64,000 nucleotides of DNA from Luidia sarsii (lineage: Eukaryota; Echinodermata; Asteroidea; Paxillosida; Luidiidae). Shown piece by piece: positions 31,401 to 43,198 of the stretch; position 1 is the stretch's first letter, and each line of letters starts with the position of its first letter. The notes under the pieces are model-generated. The model was not told the origin of the DNA and did not search any database. It saw nothing but the letters and a program-made list of their open reading frames with translations. The stretch spans positions 14,153,400 through 14,217,399 of the forward strand of contig OX465109.1 in NCBI GenBank assembly GCA_949987565.1, in the 5' to 3' direction. The translations under genes and the position numbers were made by a program.

Positions 31401-32660
31401 CCTCTGGTTTTTATCACCTCCATAACCTTAGACGTATTAGTAAGTACTTATCATTTAAATCAATTAGTGTTTTAATCCATGCTTTTGTTACTAGTCGTTT
31501 GGATTATTGCAATGGACTACTTTATGGATTACCTAGCTGTCAATTGTCGAAGTTACAGCGAATTCAAAATGCCGCAGCAAGGCTAGCAACCAATTCTCAT
31601 CGATGGAGTCATATAACTCCTATCCTAAACTGCTTACATTGGCTGCCTGTTAACCACTTCGCGCCGGGGGTTTTTTCAGCGCCGATGACCGCCATACGGG
31701 GGTTTTTGAACAATGCATCATTTTAAAATCTTCCTAAAACAATCGGAACAATATATTTCTGTGAAATAAATCAATAAGGGTATACTATGGGTACAAGAGA
31801 GTAAAACCTGGCACAATTCGGACGTCGTTGTGGCCTTTGTCAAGAGATTATCCGTTCGAAAAAGGGCCCATTGTGCGTCGTCAATGGACCGTAACGGACG
31901 TGTGTGTGTGGGTGCGTGTACGCTGCTGACAATCCCTGACCGCAGACTCCAGCCTCCACTCCAGGCAGTCAAATCTTCGAGTTGGTCGGCCAAAAACGAG
32001 CGTACAGATTACGGTAAAGAATGTGGGGGGAATTCCAATGCCAGACCGACGACCGTTGGGCTGTGTGGCATGCAAAGACAATGTCCCCCGCGTGCTTTCA
32101 GCTGCAGCGCGGTATCCCTCGATCCTCCACAGTAAAAGTCCCACAATTGCACAATTACTGCTGCTAATCTTGCAATTCATGTGGCAACGTGCGTCAAAAA
32201 GGGTCTTTGTACTGATTCATATTGCTTTGTTCTAAGCTGAAAAGAGTCTTTGTTTAGAATGTGGACAATAGTGGTGCCCGGATTCGGAGGGCCCCGTTGC
32301 AAAGGCAATCCAATTGACCTCCGGATTCGGAGGTCCCGGCGCGAAGTGGTTAAGTTTAGGATTGATTTTAAGATTTTACTTTTGGTGTTTAAATGTCTAC
32401 ATGGTCTCGCTCCGATTTACTTAACTGAATTGATTATTGTCAGAAGTCAGCGCCGTCACAATCTTAGATCATCAGGTGAAATTTTATTACAATATCCTAA
32501 AGGCAAAATGTTGTCCACATTAGGTGACCGATCTTTTTATTCAGCTGCCCCAAAGTTATGGAACGAATTACCATCTAGCATTCGTAATATAAACTCACTA
32601 AATCTTTTTAAAACTAAACTTAAAACCTTTCTTTTCAGGAAAGCGTTTGGTGATGTATAA
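28418..32660 (+). CDS. LINE ORF2: 2A-like motif, APE endonuclease, reverse transcriptase (split by MITE)
   Basis: The frame runs from ATG 28418 to 31649 and resumes at 32354-32660; removing the MITE plus one TTAA leaves one frame of about 1180 codons. N-terminus (residues 1-110): a hydrophobic start, then DISLNPGP at 100-107, a 2A-like ribosome-skipping motif. APE endonuclease (about 225-440): LNIRSARNK, TETWF, VTGDFNIK, HTLDLI and SDHF. RT (about 700-960): NYRPVSNLS, LDLSAAFDTVDH, GVPQGSCLGP and the catalytic YADDTQLYL. The C-terminal block HWLPV / FKILLLVFKCLHGLAP is the stretch cut by the insertion. The protein would nick target DNA and copy its own RNA. Length and motifs match the L2/CR1 group. 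Confidence 0.88.
28712..28738 (+). other. 2A-like (NPGP) translational recoding motif
   Basis: Codons 99-107 of the LINE frame read M-DISLNPGP, followed by Ser. The core NPGP with preceding D-(V/I)-x-x matches 2A peptides, except that the usual Glu is Ser and the next residue is Ser instead of Pro. 2A-like motifs near the ORF2 N-terminus are documented in APE-type LINEs of marine invertebrates. Whether this variant skips is unknown. Confidence 0.55.
31654..32349 (+). mobile_element. TTAA MITE, piggyBac-type, copy 3 (696 bp) inside LINE ORF2
   Basis: TTAA at 31650-31653 and 32350-32353, with perfect 15-bp TIRs (CCACTTCGCGCCGGG). The insertion site lies in the LINE sequence coding for HWLPV-K. 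Deleting the MITE and one TTAA restores the frame exactly, so the event was a clean TTAA insertion with no further host damage. This is the cleanest copy of the family here. Confidence 0.93.
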
Positions 32661-34519
32661 TGTGTTCTCCAAATTGTTTTAATTTCATCTTAATTGTATA
32701 TACCTAATTCTTGTATTCACTTATTATCCGGTTCTAACTGCTGTAATTACATATTTTTATGTTAGGTTCATTTTTATCTTGATCTTTTTTTTTTTTTTTT
32801 TCTGATTTAGTATGCATCATAATATTATATATATGTAGTATGTTCTCTAAGGCTTTTTAATACTGCTCTTGCTTTTTGTATACTATTCTATTAGGTTTTG
32901 TGGAATTCATTTTTTGTAATGCGCTTTTGAACAGGCTGGTCCTGGAGAGAGCGCAATATAAGTTGAATAAATTATTATTAATAAATTATTATTATTATCC
33001 AAGGCTGTGGCAGTGATCCAAAATCCAAACCCTGTGTCTTGTATCACTTTTATTGGAGTCTGTGTATAATTCGGTTTTTGGTCGCTTGTCGACCGAAGAC
33101 CCACTTTGGGAACGGGGAAGGGAGAATGACCGTCAGAAAAAAGGCATTGTTATGCGTGCCGTACGCGCTTGGCCCAGGAATGCTTGGTAGCTGGAAAGCT
33201 GACCAACAATGGGGCCGGTCAGGCATGCAGTCAGGCGATGGGCACATTAGCGCTTGTAGTGCGTGTATTGGTTCTTTTGGCCGCGCACCTCCGCTGGGTG
33301 TGCATCGTATAGTAAAAACTTTCAACTTCGTCGCGGTGCTGAATCTTGAGCATGGGGAATAGAGGGAGGAACCAGAAAGCGCAGGAGTCCCCTGCTCAAA
33401 GGACAAAACGAGCATTGTGAGTAGAACACGATGAGTTGCGAGATGTCCAGATGGTTCGTGCACCGCCATTCCCGTCTGACTAAGGCTTAGTGCTCCTACC
33501 TATAGGCTCGAGAGAGCCCCCATGCTCAGCCTGCGCTTCCGACCCCGGAGTAGCCAACAGCAGCATCCGGACTGCGTCCTTGGCAGGGCGAAGAGGCCCA
33601 AGCCAAAATCCTTGAATCCCCATATTCCCGATCCCGGGCACTGTATGTAAGGACTAGCAACACAGCGGTGCCGGGATGCGATGACACACGGCTATGCCGG
33701 CAGCACATCATCAAACGCCAATTAGCGCCATCTATGGGTCTGGGACAGCGCTACAGTCGAGGAGCAGTGAGCATCCCAACAACCAGAGTCTTGGCGATAC
33801 CCAGGCATCTACCCAGCCCTTCAATGTAAGCGAGAGCACAGGAGGGAACATCCAGCCCACTTCAGTCAGTAGCTGACTTCGGGTCCACAACGGCAGTCTC
33901 CACCCTTACGAGCGCCAGTGCTCCAGTGGTCAACGCTTCGTCAGCTGGTCTCCCTGTCATGCCAACTCACGCCGGCCACCCCGTGAAAATACCTCCCGGT
34001 GAGCACGTACTGTTACTTTGGGGTCGCGGGAAACCTGGTAGTCGCGTGAAACGATATTGTTCATCACTAGCGCAGCATGAAAGGCTAGCGCAGCATGAAA
34101 AGCACACAAAGGCAATATATCCTTTAACGCCCTGTGAAATGCCGGCTATGACCGGCTTGTGGTTTTGTAAGTCCTTGCGTGTGCTGTCTCGCTCGAACGC
34201 CAGAATAGGCTTTCTCCTCTGCAATGCCCTGCATAGGCAGCGGCAGAGAGGTTATGCGATGGCTTCACAAAATGGCTTTTGTCTCAGTCTCGGGTGTAGC
34301 GGGCCGTGTAACCGACGGGACGCATCAAACCTGTAGTCCGTAAGGCAACGCACACACGCGGCCCTTGATGGAGAAACTATAAAAGGAGGTCCCCTTAAAT
34401 AGGAGGTATGGCCGGCTTAATTACCACCCTTCCAATTTGCCTTTGAGAAAGGTCCTGCTGGGATCGAGGCGTCGGGCCCGCTGAGTCTTGACATTTGCAA
34501 TTTGGTAATTTTGGTCAGT

Positions 34520-35260
34520 GAGCAGTTGCAACATTTTGTATATCACCCTTCCAAGTTGATAGACTTGGTATATACCAAAGCAGAGCTGTGCTCCTTTAGA
34601 CTAATCCATCATTTGTTCTACCCAGACTCCGCTTCAGTCAATGACGGTATTGATAAGACACTGCTCAGTTTGCTTACCGTTTTTTTATGACTCGTTAAAT
34701 TCGGTTAGGAGGGCAGGAAGGGCCCCTTCCTTGCTAAGGCGAATATCAAATCGGCATTCCGTAAGTTCTGGGATGTAAGTTCTAGGACAAGATTGTGTGG
34801 ATAAGGCCAATGTGCCAATGATTATTCTTTTGTAGGAGGGTCACTTGCCCCTTATCATACAAAGCAGTGCTTGAGTCTTTTATACGTACATGTGGAAGTT
34901 TGCGGTTACCGCAGCTGAGGATAAAACAGTTGAACCCATGGTGGAACAAGGTGGTTGAACCTACTCATAGGCATTATCCGTGGCTCCTGATGATACGTCT
35001 TTTGAATAAAAATAAACGTCCGCCTCGGTCCTTGTTATCCATTATTGGGTGCTGGACTGTAATATGCAGTTCTCTACAGACATTGTGGGGGACGGGTTCG
35101 GGAACTCTACAATGGGCAGTGGCTCACAGCCCCGGGCCTCCTTTGTTCCATTCCCTCCAGACATTCCAACGCTTGACTGTATTTTTTGTTCCTTTCCCTG
35201 TGGTCGTAGCCATAATGGTCTGGGGGCATAGCCAACACGGCTATGCGTCATCATTCTAGT
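34520..35260 (+). pseudogene. Family A2 reverse transcriptase remnants
   Basis: A frame at 34502-34690 contains SFRLIHHLFYPDSASVNDG, the Ngaro-type RT opening block. A frame from 34867 begins VLESF-like (MLESFIRTC), corresponding to the region after the catalytic YADD in A1. The YADD block itself is not intact here. Decay is heavy. Confidence 0.6.
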
Positions 35261-35489
35261 TCTGACAATGTGGCGGTCGTTGCCATATTTGTAAGCAGAC
35301 ATCACGTGGTAGCTCTCCAATGCTCTTGGTCCGTTACTTGGTGCTCCGTTGCCTCAGCGACTCTTTTCCTGTTGAAGATATCTCGCTTCCTCTGACTCGC
35401 TCCGTCGGCAGCTGCGCAAGGGATACCAATCCCTGCATTCCTGGGAGCTATAGACAGAGAACACTGGCGCCCACACACAGCAATAATGG

Positions 35490-35960
35490 CTTAACTATGA
35501 GTACGGGGGCAGCATATTCGTGCGTGCTTACACAATTCCAGTAGTTTCGGCAGCATGCTGGTCGTCCTTCGCTTGGACTGTTTTCTGCAAACCACATAAT
35601 CTCCTTTATCACTTGTCCAGTGGACAATTCGGCCCGTACAATTATGACCGTAACCCTCCCCTTTTTTCAAAAACGAACCTGAGAGGCAAGTCCGTAGTCT
35701 TGCGTTTTCAAAAGAACGGGACTTCCTAGTCTGCGGCCTCCACGGGTTGGCTTTTTTGTTTGTCCTCCAAACATGCATAAAGTGCATCAGGTTGCCCCCT
35801 GGCTTTTTCAGCCCCCATCGTTTCCGGATTTGGGCAGATACGGAGGCCTCAAAATATGGTGTCCCAAATTCCATGCTTAATCAATGGGCCGGTGGAGGTC
35901 CATCCAGGCTTATATTCACCCACATGGTGCCCCTCCACTGCGGAGGTACAGGCAAGCGAA
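35490..35960 (+). pseudogene. Family A2 tyrosine recombinase, C-terminal part
   Basis: Contains the stretch equivalent to HRFRIWADTEAS ... GVPNSMLNQWAGGGP (about 35820-35900), uninterrupted. This shows what the A1 recombinase looked like before the DIRS insertion. The upstream half is out of frame. Confidence 0.65.
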
Positions 35961-35984
35961 CGTTATGTACGTAGCGATGTTTCT

Positions 35985-36340
35985 TCTGGTGTTTTCCCTT
36001 TTTGTGTTTACTGCTTGTACCCTCAGGAGATTTGTGAACATGGATCAAAGGGGACAGCATTATCTACTCGGCCATTCGCAGCGTGTCACGCAGCCCATTA
36101 CGAAGGTCCATGGAGCAAGGGAAGGACACTGTCGTGGAGCGGCTTGCGAGGCGCATGACTGGAAGCCATGGTCCCAACACTGTGACGGCAACTCCGTAGC
36201 CGCCCTGTACCGCACGGATTACTCATGGTCTGTTTTCGCTCCTGATAAGCAGATCAGGGAGAGAATAGAGGAGGGGCTACAAGCCACATGTAACATGCTG
36301 CCCGAGTCTATACCATAATTTGGTCTGACATTCTCCCACG
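35985..36340 (+). pseudogene. Family A2 SGNH-like hydrolase remnant
   Basis: Aligns with 14151-13765 of A1. The block I codons GGG GAC AGC ATT ATC (G-D-S-I-I) near 36036-36050 keep the catalytic Ser, but the frame is broken soon after and the GxND block is lost. IRERIEEGLQATCNMLPES near 36250-36310 corresponds to the A1 stretch ITERIEEGLHAARNLLPET. Confidence 0.6.
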
Positions 36341-39300
36341 TTTGCATTTTATTTATTTTGGGGAGCGAAAACTAATTGCAGGCAAAAAGCATATCAATAT
36401 TAAAGCAGAATTGCCTCACGAATCTGTGCCAGTTGGGCAATGCATACATGATTGTTCATGCTCTCAATATAACAGCTGCTCTGCAAGCATTGTACCGTTT
36501 CACTTGTCGGCACTAAGGAATGGGATATTTGCAGCAACTTGTTCTCGGCTTTGTGTATCCATTTTTAGAACGACTGTAATTGTAGTTGCCTGCGTTATGT
36601 AGTATAATAGCAGGTAAATGTTGTTTATACGGCAAGAAGTGGGAACACCACTTTGAATATGGAAATTTGAATATGGAAGGCATTAGTAAATGCCAGTGAG
36701 GGGTGCGGTGTAGAATAGGCATTCTAGTATTCTAGCCCTAGCACATGCACATCAGCAGCAACAAGCTGTTGTTCATACACGAGCACGCACTTCTGCCACC
36801 AATAGCGAATTCACGAAATTTGCAGGCTATGCTGACTTACGGAGTTATATACTTGGTTGCCATTGATTAATGGAGCCGGAAGGGTATTTCCCCAGATTTT
36901 TCCAAACAACGGGTTTTTTCGCGGGGTTTTCGCCCTTCCCGTATTCAGCTTATCGACATGCCTACTCGGGCAGACAGATATCAACGTTGTGTGGTCGTGC
37001 GTTGCTGTACTTAATTAATTATTAGCACTCGTTCATACAGTATATCTTGTAATACGCTTCATAACGCTGACCAGGAACACGATGTTTTTCATAGTTACGT
37101 GTTGTTTAATTCATAGATGAAATAACCATAGGGTTTTTTCCAGAGTAATTCACTTATTCAGTTTATCTCCGGTTTCTTTTTTTTCTTTTCTTTTTTAAAC
37201 CCGGGTTATTAGCGCACGTTCATACAGTATACTAGTAATACGCTTCATAACTCTGCCGAGGAACACTTTCAGTGTACGGAAAAACAGTTCGTTTTTTTTA
37301 GTACAACCAGTTCTGACCAGTTGGCAGCTGGGCAGACTTATCCAAAAATAGTGTAAACCTATTTAGTTATTTAGAAGGCGTTCATTATGGTTGAGAGCGA
37401 TGGGCGGATGAACGGACTAAATTGTCTGGTCTCGGCTTTGGTATAATGTGGGGGGGGGGGGGTTGGCAATCTCCCGAGTCGGGATATTGTTTGGCGGTTT
37501 GTTTCCCGAGTACATGGGGCTTGGCCTGCCCCGGCCTTGGTTTTTCCCTGCTTGGGCGCCCCTTGTAGCCTGTGGGGTGGGGTGGGCCACACAAATGGTA
37601 TCAAGACATGCACTCGCATATTTTGAGCGGTGCTAGTCTACGTAAGGTTAAACACATGCAAGTGGCATGTACAGCAGAGAATATAATTATGGTTTAAGTT
37701 GGGCAAAGGTAGCCTATACTGCTAGTCGCAGGTACTGTGTTGGATTGTTTGAGAATTATCACATTGTTGACCAAACAATCACACTATGAATCTGAACACC
37801 GTGAAAATGCAGTTTCGCCGTGAAATCACCGTGAGCGATTTTTCTCACGGCAAGTTAAGCCCTTTTTCACGGCGTGAAGTGGGTGACCTTACAGAAGAAC
37901 AGCTCACGGTATTTTCACGGTGTTTTCATCGTGCACAAGCCCATCTCCATTTCTAAACAATCATGATAGCCCGGGGATTTTTGTCACGCCTAATTGACTT
38001 CTGGACTGCCGACCGTGTTCCAGACTAACCACAGACACCCCCCCCTCCATATCCAGCCCAGGTCACCGACAAGCCTTGCTGGTATGGTATACTATTGGGC
38101 CATACGCATGCTAACTCCCTGCAATAACCATCACGCAGTGTTCCACGCGTACCATGTACTGATAAGGATGGTCGCGGCCCCCCACGAGCAGATAAACCGC
38201 CTTGCCGTGTCTAATTCCATGGAGCTACACATGTAATTCTGAGTTGAATCTCGAGCTACCTACAGACTATGGTTGCATAGGTTTCATTAAACTTTGGTCT
38301 ACTGTAACATGTTGGGCTCGGTGTGATGCGATAATGCTGCTTCATGAATAATTCTGTAGCCAACCGCAAGAGTTGAACATACACATGGTAGGGGGGGGGG
38401 GCTGGTAACTCGCGGTTAAGTTATCCATACTAGCAGCGTGGAAACCATGAGAGATGTTGCGACAGCATCCCCAAACACATACTTAAAAAGGAGAACCCTA
38501 CAAACAATCTGCAAGGATCTCCTAAGTATAGCTAGCGCATTACTTCGAGAAGAAACCTCAGAAAATGCAAAAAAAATTGAGGGGTATGACATTTCAATCA
38601 TGTTTGTCTTTTCTGCCAGATTCTGCACAATTCCCTTTGAAAAAGGTCTGCTGGGATCATTCAAAACCTCAGGCTTTGCAAATTTGTGTGGTTTGCCCTT
38701 TAGTCATTTAATGTCCAACACTTTTAATTGTGCCTATTTTTTAAAAACTTCAAGAATCTAACAGAAAATCTTGTAAAATATGTTTGTTTAATGTAATAAT
38801 GGATAGGTATATGTGGGTGGATAATCATAACATTATAATCCTCTTCATAGTTTGAAATCTGTTATAGTTATTGTTAAAACCCACATTTTAGTTAAGATGA
38901 AAAAAATCACAGATATAATGCCCATAGACACTATACGGTGACATGCGTTTTCACCAAGCAAAAATCTCTTGTTCATGAAAAATCTAGAATTTACCAAAAA
39001 GCTTCATTGATGTCTAGTATCCGTGCTTTAGTATTTTCTTTAATGCCTATGACATGTTATTACCCTATAAACATATTCGGTATATTTATTTCACATTTTA
39101 TTTGATTTTAAATATTAAGCGCCTGATTTATATGCAAATCAAATGATAAGAGACGGCGCTATTTCCTCAACTTGTTCCAGTCTGCCGTAAGTGCTTTACT
39201 TGTGATCTACATTTATGAATGTCATTTGATATTCTTAATCACCCCAGAAGATTATTCCCACATCGGGGAATATTATTGGTTAAAAAAAGGAGTAGTGTTA

Positions 39301-40544
39301 ATGATTTTTTGTTGAAATTTAAACGGGAAGATGATGAAAATGCTGTATGACTACAATAGTGAAAGGACTGGAAGAAGTTTATTAGTGAGTGCAAGTCGTG
39401 GTGCATAAAGCGAGCTTCTTTCTTAATCCAATCGTTTATTCAGTTTGAACAGGCACAATTATAGAGATTAGGTTGCTCCTTTTTATTTAGGGCGATACAA
39501 ATCGGCTTTCAGACGGTTATACATGTATATCCGCTCAACGGTTGCAATCCTTTGTCTTTGTATGACACTCATGATTGCACAGCACACAGCGTTCTCACTT
39601 CTGATTGTCAAAAATTGTCAAAAATATCCAAAACATACACATTAAAAGAAAAAAAATAAGGTTGTGATCGTAGCCGCTGGCTTTGGTGAAGCTTGAGTTT
39701 CTAGTTTAAATACATCATGGAGGAATATATGTAGGCCTACTTGTGGCAGAAACAGTTTTATGTACCCATGATGTACCCACGCTTTACACGTACATGTATA
39801 CAGTGCATGTATTATATACACGTATTCAAGTTGGCCAGGGCCTCAAGTTGTCTGAGGGTGTTCATTTGATCTTCCATTCGTATCTCTGCATGGGCAGATT
39901 CCCAAACAGATCGTGTGTACAACCACATTCCCAAACACATCGTGTGCGCTGGTAGTCACACGGTGTCTCATCGTAACCACTGAAATCAAACTATCGTTCC
40001 CATTGCACAGGATGAAATCTCTCGAATTCACAATAAATTAAAGAGCGTACATTGTTTCTAAACGATCATGCTTTACTGTTACACGCGGCGTGGGGGCCGG
40101 GTTGGTAGGTGTCCATGGTTGTGCAATCGTACATACATTGTACAAGTACATGTACTGTACATGTAGAGTCTTTCCTTGCTCTATGATAGAGCATGGTATA
40201 GAGCTAAGACGTTTGTAACTGTATAATAATAGGCACGTACGTGTACGCCTGTGGATTGTAAGTGCGTTGACACGAAGTGAACGAGCTATATGTGGACATT
40301 CTTGAAAAGGCTCTCATTTCTGTCGTGTTTTACAGAGACCAGTTCAATGACAAGCTGGGGAACAATGTTGTTACACGTACCGGTACCCTACAGCTAGGGT
40401 GCACGTACGGCGCGACCATATAGAGCGAGGAATGGCCCAATTAATTTACACTTTCGATACAATTTCGATTCGTAACACTACATGTACAGTGTATTTGCAA
40501 AACCAAGCTCGCGAAAAGGCTTCATGCAACATGAAGTCAATTTA

Positions 40545-40800
40545 CAATATGTTCCCGACATTCGTCTAACGTTAGCCTAATGTCGGTCGCCAACATAATG
40601 CCAACATTGGCTGAACGATCATTAGCCAACATTGAGTCAACATACTTTTGTCATCGTCATGCCAACGAAACTCATGCCGACCCATGATATGCCAACGTTG
40701 GCTCAACATCAATGACCAACCAAACGCCGACGCTGACAACTCGACAAATTGCTAACAATGGCCCAATGAATGAATGATTGTCAGCATGTTATCTGGGTTG
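40545..40800. repeat. Degenerate array of CCAACATTGGC-type palindromic motifs
   Basis: About ten loosely spaced variants of GCCAAC(A/G)TTGGC and half-sites (gtcggtcgccaacataatgccaacattggc, gccaacgttggctcaacatc, gctaacaatggcccaatg) in roughly 250 bp. It lies inside the CACTA-like element. Function unknown. Confidence 0.5.
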
Positions 40801-42255
40801 CCATGACACATGCCATGACATATCCCCAAAGGCCAATCACATACTGTCAATGTGCCAGTGTGCAGTAATCAGAAAGATGATTTCGTACATTATTTGAAAA
40901 GTGCAATATGCACGCAATTAATTGTTAGGTTATGCATAATAATAATAATTCCGATTTCAGATCCCGAAAATTGGTTCCCCGTGCGTGCTAAAAAGAGGTG
41001 TCCACGCGGAGATTGTGAGACCGAAAATTGTGTTTTGCAAACGCCGCTTGACATCGAAATTAGTGTTCGTGGAACACCGGAAAGAAGTGAATTACTTTGC
41101 CAAAACTGAAATCACAGTTTACTCTAGATCACAGATACAACGAAAAAGTTGGGAGTCAGTTAACCTTCTAAAAAAGGGGCCCAAGGCCTATACATTATGG
41201 ATATGGGTCAGTTATTAAAAACAACTGCAAAACAACAAGTAGGGCGTTTGGTGTTTCACCGTTTGAGAAAGGTTTAGGCTTACTGGTAGTGGTAGTGGGC
41301 GGGCCTGCATATACTTTACGTCCACATTGTACATGATTGTGGTTTAGCCTTGACTAAGTTGTTGGCCGGTTACTCTAGAAATCTAGATCCTGCATTCGGA
41401 AATACATGTACTCGAATTTGCGTTGGGGTGGAATTGATTCTCGTAACTAATGCAACCCAACTCGCGGCTAGCTTGCGCCGGAGATCATTCATCGTTCGTG
41501 ATCGTAGCTTGCATGTGTAGGCCGACATGACTTAATGTGAGAGCCTTTCTTTTTTCCTAACCCGGGTTTTTCCTCCACGAAGGCTAACCTTTGATCGAGG
41601 CGAACGCAGCGAAAACGATAGTCGCGATTGTTCGGGAGACTATAGTTTAAACACCAAACCGCCCACGAAGAAAGACTACACGACGACACACAGCTCGACT
41701 GCCGCATTGTTTGCGAGCACGGACTGGCGTAGCCTTGACTAAGGCGTTGGTCGCCAATTTAATAAACAAACCGGCCTATAGCCTAATATGGTACTTCGCG
41801 CAACATCGTTGCGAAATGCAGGCTCATTGATCCGCTCATAACTTTCCCAGGCTGTGCACCATGGTATGGCAATGGTGCGGTCTGCGAGCTGTTGTGCCGT
41901 GGTTTGCGAGCATTTGGCCCGGATCTCTGCCTGGAGCCTAACTGTACGCGCTTTGTCCTTTAGTTTTTCTCCATGCGTTCGTTTGGTGATAATCTGATCT
42001 CCTCCTCGATCTTGGCACGTAGGTTGCGCAATAATTTTGAAATTTGTCCAAACGCTCGACAGAGAACGATCGCGACTATCCATTTCGCCGCATGCGCCTT
42101 GCTGATCAAAGGCTACACGAAGGTATACGGCCGCATAAAAGTTAAGTACCCTCGCACACAACCTCTTCTGTGGAATAGCAGCACCGCGGTCAGCGTGGTG
42201 CATAGTACAGCTATAGGATCCGGCGTGGCAGTGCCGCAGTGAAATCTGAAACCAT

Positions 42256-42361
42256 GTACATTACAATGTACATGTACTGTACATGTACATGTACATGTAC
42301 ACACGTATACATGTAGGGCCTACATGTACATGTACACACGTACATGTACATGTACATTACA
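42256..42361. repeat. TACATG/CATGTA palindromic microsatellite
   Basis: Repeated GTACATGTACAT units with short interruptions. Similar shorter runs occur throughout the window (for example near 6210, 40150 and 61270), a genome-wide habit more than a local feature. Confidence 0.85.
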
Positions 42362-43031
42362 TGGGCTCCACTGCAGGGGCGGAGCCAGGCCGCACGATAC
42401 CTGGTATTTTCTTATCTTGCGGTTTCAGTGTCCTTGACAGGCGGTTGGCTAGCTGCGCCCTACGGGCATTAAGCAGATAAGGTCCTACAAGTGTTTATGG
42501 ATAAACTAAACCCTGCAGGCGATGGGAAGGCTCCCTGGGTGAACTCACGGCATTTTCACGGTGTTCTATCTGACCTCAAGATGTCCTCATGATGTATACA
42601 TCCTCATGAGGTTACTGAGGTGACCCATGTTCACGGCGTTTTCACCGTGTAAGCTCCCGTGAAATCACCGTGTAAGTATTTTTCACGGCGAAACTGCAAA
42701 TTCACGGCGAATTCACGGTGTTGAGATTCATAGTGTCAAAGGTTGGTGAAACACGTTTATTATGGACGTGGATGTTTTGAAGTGTATAACTTTTTGCACT
42801 CAATAAAAACCCAGCGGGGGCAGTGTGTCCGAGTGGCAGTCGCGTGTCCGTGTGTCTCTCCGTTCCTCCGGGCCCAATACAGACCTTAAGATATCAACAT
42901 GAGGATTCAACCATGACCATCTACAAGGAAATCTGTAAACATTTGATTTTTTTGTAACTTCCCAATGTTGTATTGAGCCTTTAACAAAAAATGTTCCTTC
43001 AGATACCTTTTTCAACAAGACTTTATTTTAC

Positions 43032-43198
43032 CTTCAGGGTCAGTGTATGGTTCCGACATTTTAAGGATGGCAAACTACCAAAGTGCAGAGAGATGGTTTC
43101 CGTGATTTCAGCAACGCCAGAGTTTGCTGACTCAAAGTAGACCCTTGACTGCAGAATAGTAGACACCTGGAAATCAGCTTGCAGTATGTACACAACAT
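43032..43198 (-). CDS. Integrin alpha subunit exon: thigh domain, middle part
   Basis: This 167-nt exon has acceptor tttctgacag|ATGTTG and donor CTGAAG|GTAAAA. It completes a split Asp codon (G|AT) from the exon at 45385-45542 and ends in phase 0. The peptide runs VVYILQADFQVSTILQSRVY, through an acidic loop, to SLKCRNHTLTLK. The pattern (aliphatic strand, R-x-Y/F-F, a single Cys before the TPI-type block) is that of the integrin alpha thigh. It is followed by the 35-kb transposon-filled intron. Confidence 0.83.

Larger units (their letters stand above)
28160..32998 (+). mobile_element. L2/CR1-type LINE, nearly intact, interrupted by a TTAA MITE
   Basis: One long endonuclease-RT frame, a 3' untranslated tail ending in gcgcaatataagttgaata followed by an (ATT)n-type microsatellite (32967-32998), and no long terminal repeats: the layout of L2/CR1-group non-LTR elements. 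The 5' border is approximate; the sequence just before the ATG shows no repeat landmark. The only lesion seen in the coding region is the MITE at 31654-32349. Confidence 0.85.
33165..37710 (+). mobile_element. Ngaro-like family A copy A2 (plus strand, decayed)
   Basis: This is the same family as A1 and A3. Leader and gag region 33165-34030 (gccggccacc ... cctcccggtgagca matches both), pre-RT about 34140-34290, RT remnants 34520-34960, RNase H / recombinase pieces 35200-35900, hydrolase 35985-36340, and 3' end 37400-37700. It contains many frameshifts and missing blocks. About 800 bp near 36600-37380 has no counterpart in A1 and may be another insertion. Confidence 0.75.
37782..42735. mobile_element. 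CACTA-like element of about 5 kb with TCA duplication
   Basis: The left end reads CACTATGAATCTGAACACCG and the inverted right end CACTATGAATCTCAACACCG, 19 of 20 identical. Both continue with GCAGTTTCGCCGTGAA and arrays of TTTCACGGTG-type subterminal repeats. Flanking TCA lies at 37779-37781 and 42736-42738. The interior has no transposase that I recognise, only short frames (the longest is 154 codons at 41739-42203, minus, of unknown kind). This suggests a non-autonomous element or one whose gene has decayed. Confidence 0.75.
7799..43031 (-). other. 35.2-kb integrin intron filled with nested transposons
   Basis: The donor is AAG|GTAAAA just below 43032 and the acceptor is CTCTGCAG just above 7798 (minus strand). 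The flanking exons are phase 0 to phase 0 and together give continuous thigh-domain similarity. Everything recognised between them is mobile or repetitive DNA on both strands. No additional integrin exon was found inside. Confidence 0.7.

Noticed and set aside
41739..42203. 154-codon minus frame as a possible CACTA transposase
   Set aside because: No TNP2-like or zinc-finger motif is visible and it lacks similarity that I can name. Kept only as an unknown frame inside the element.
42820..42880. tRNA-like TGTCCGAGTGGCAGTCGCG stretch
   Set aside because: It resembles an A box region, but no matching B box or acceptor stem was found downstream.
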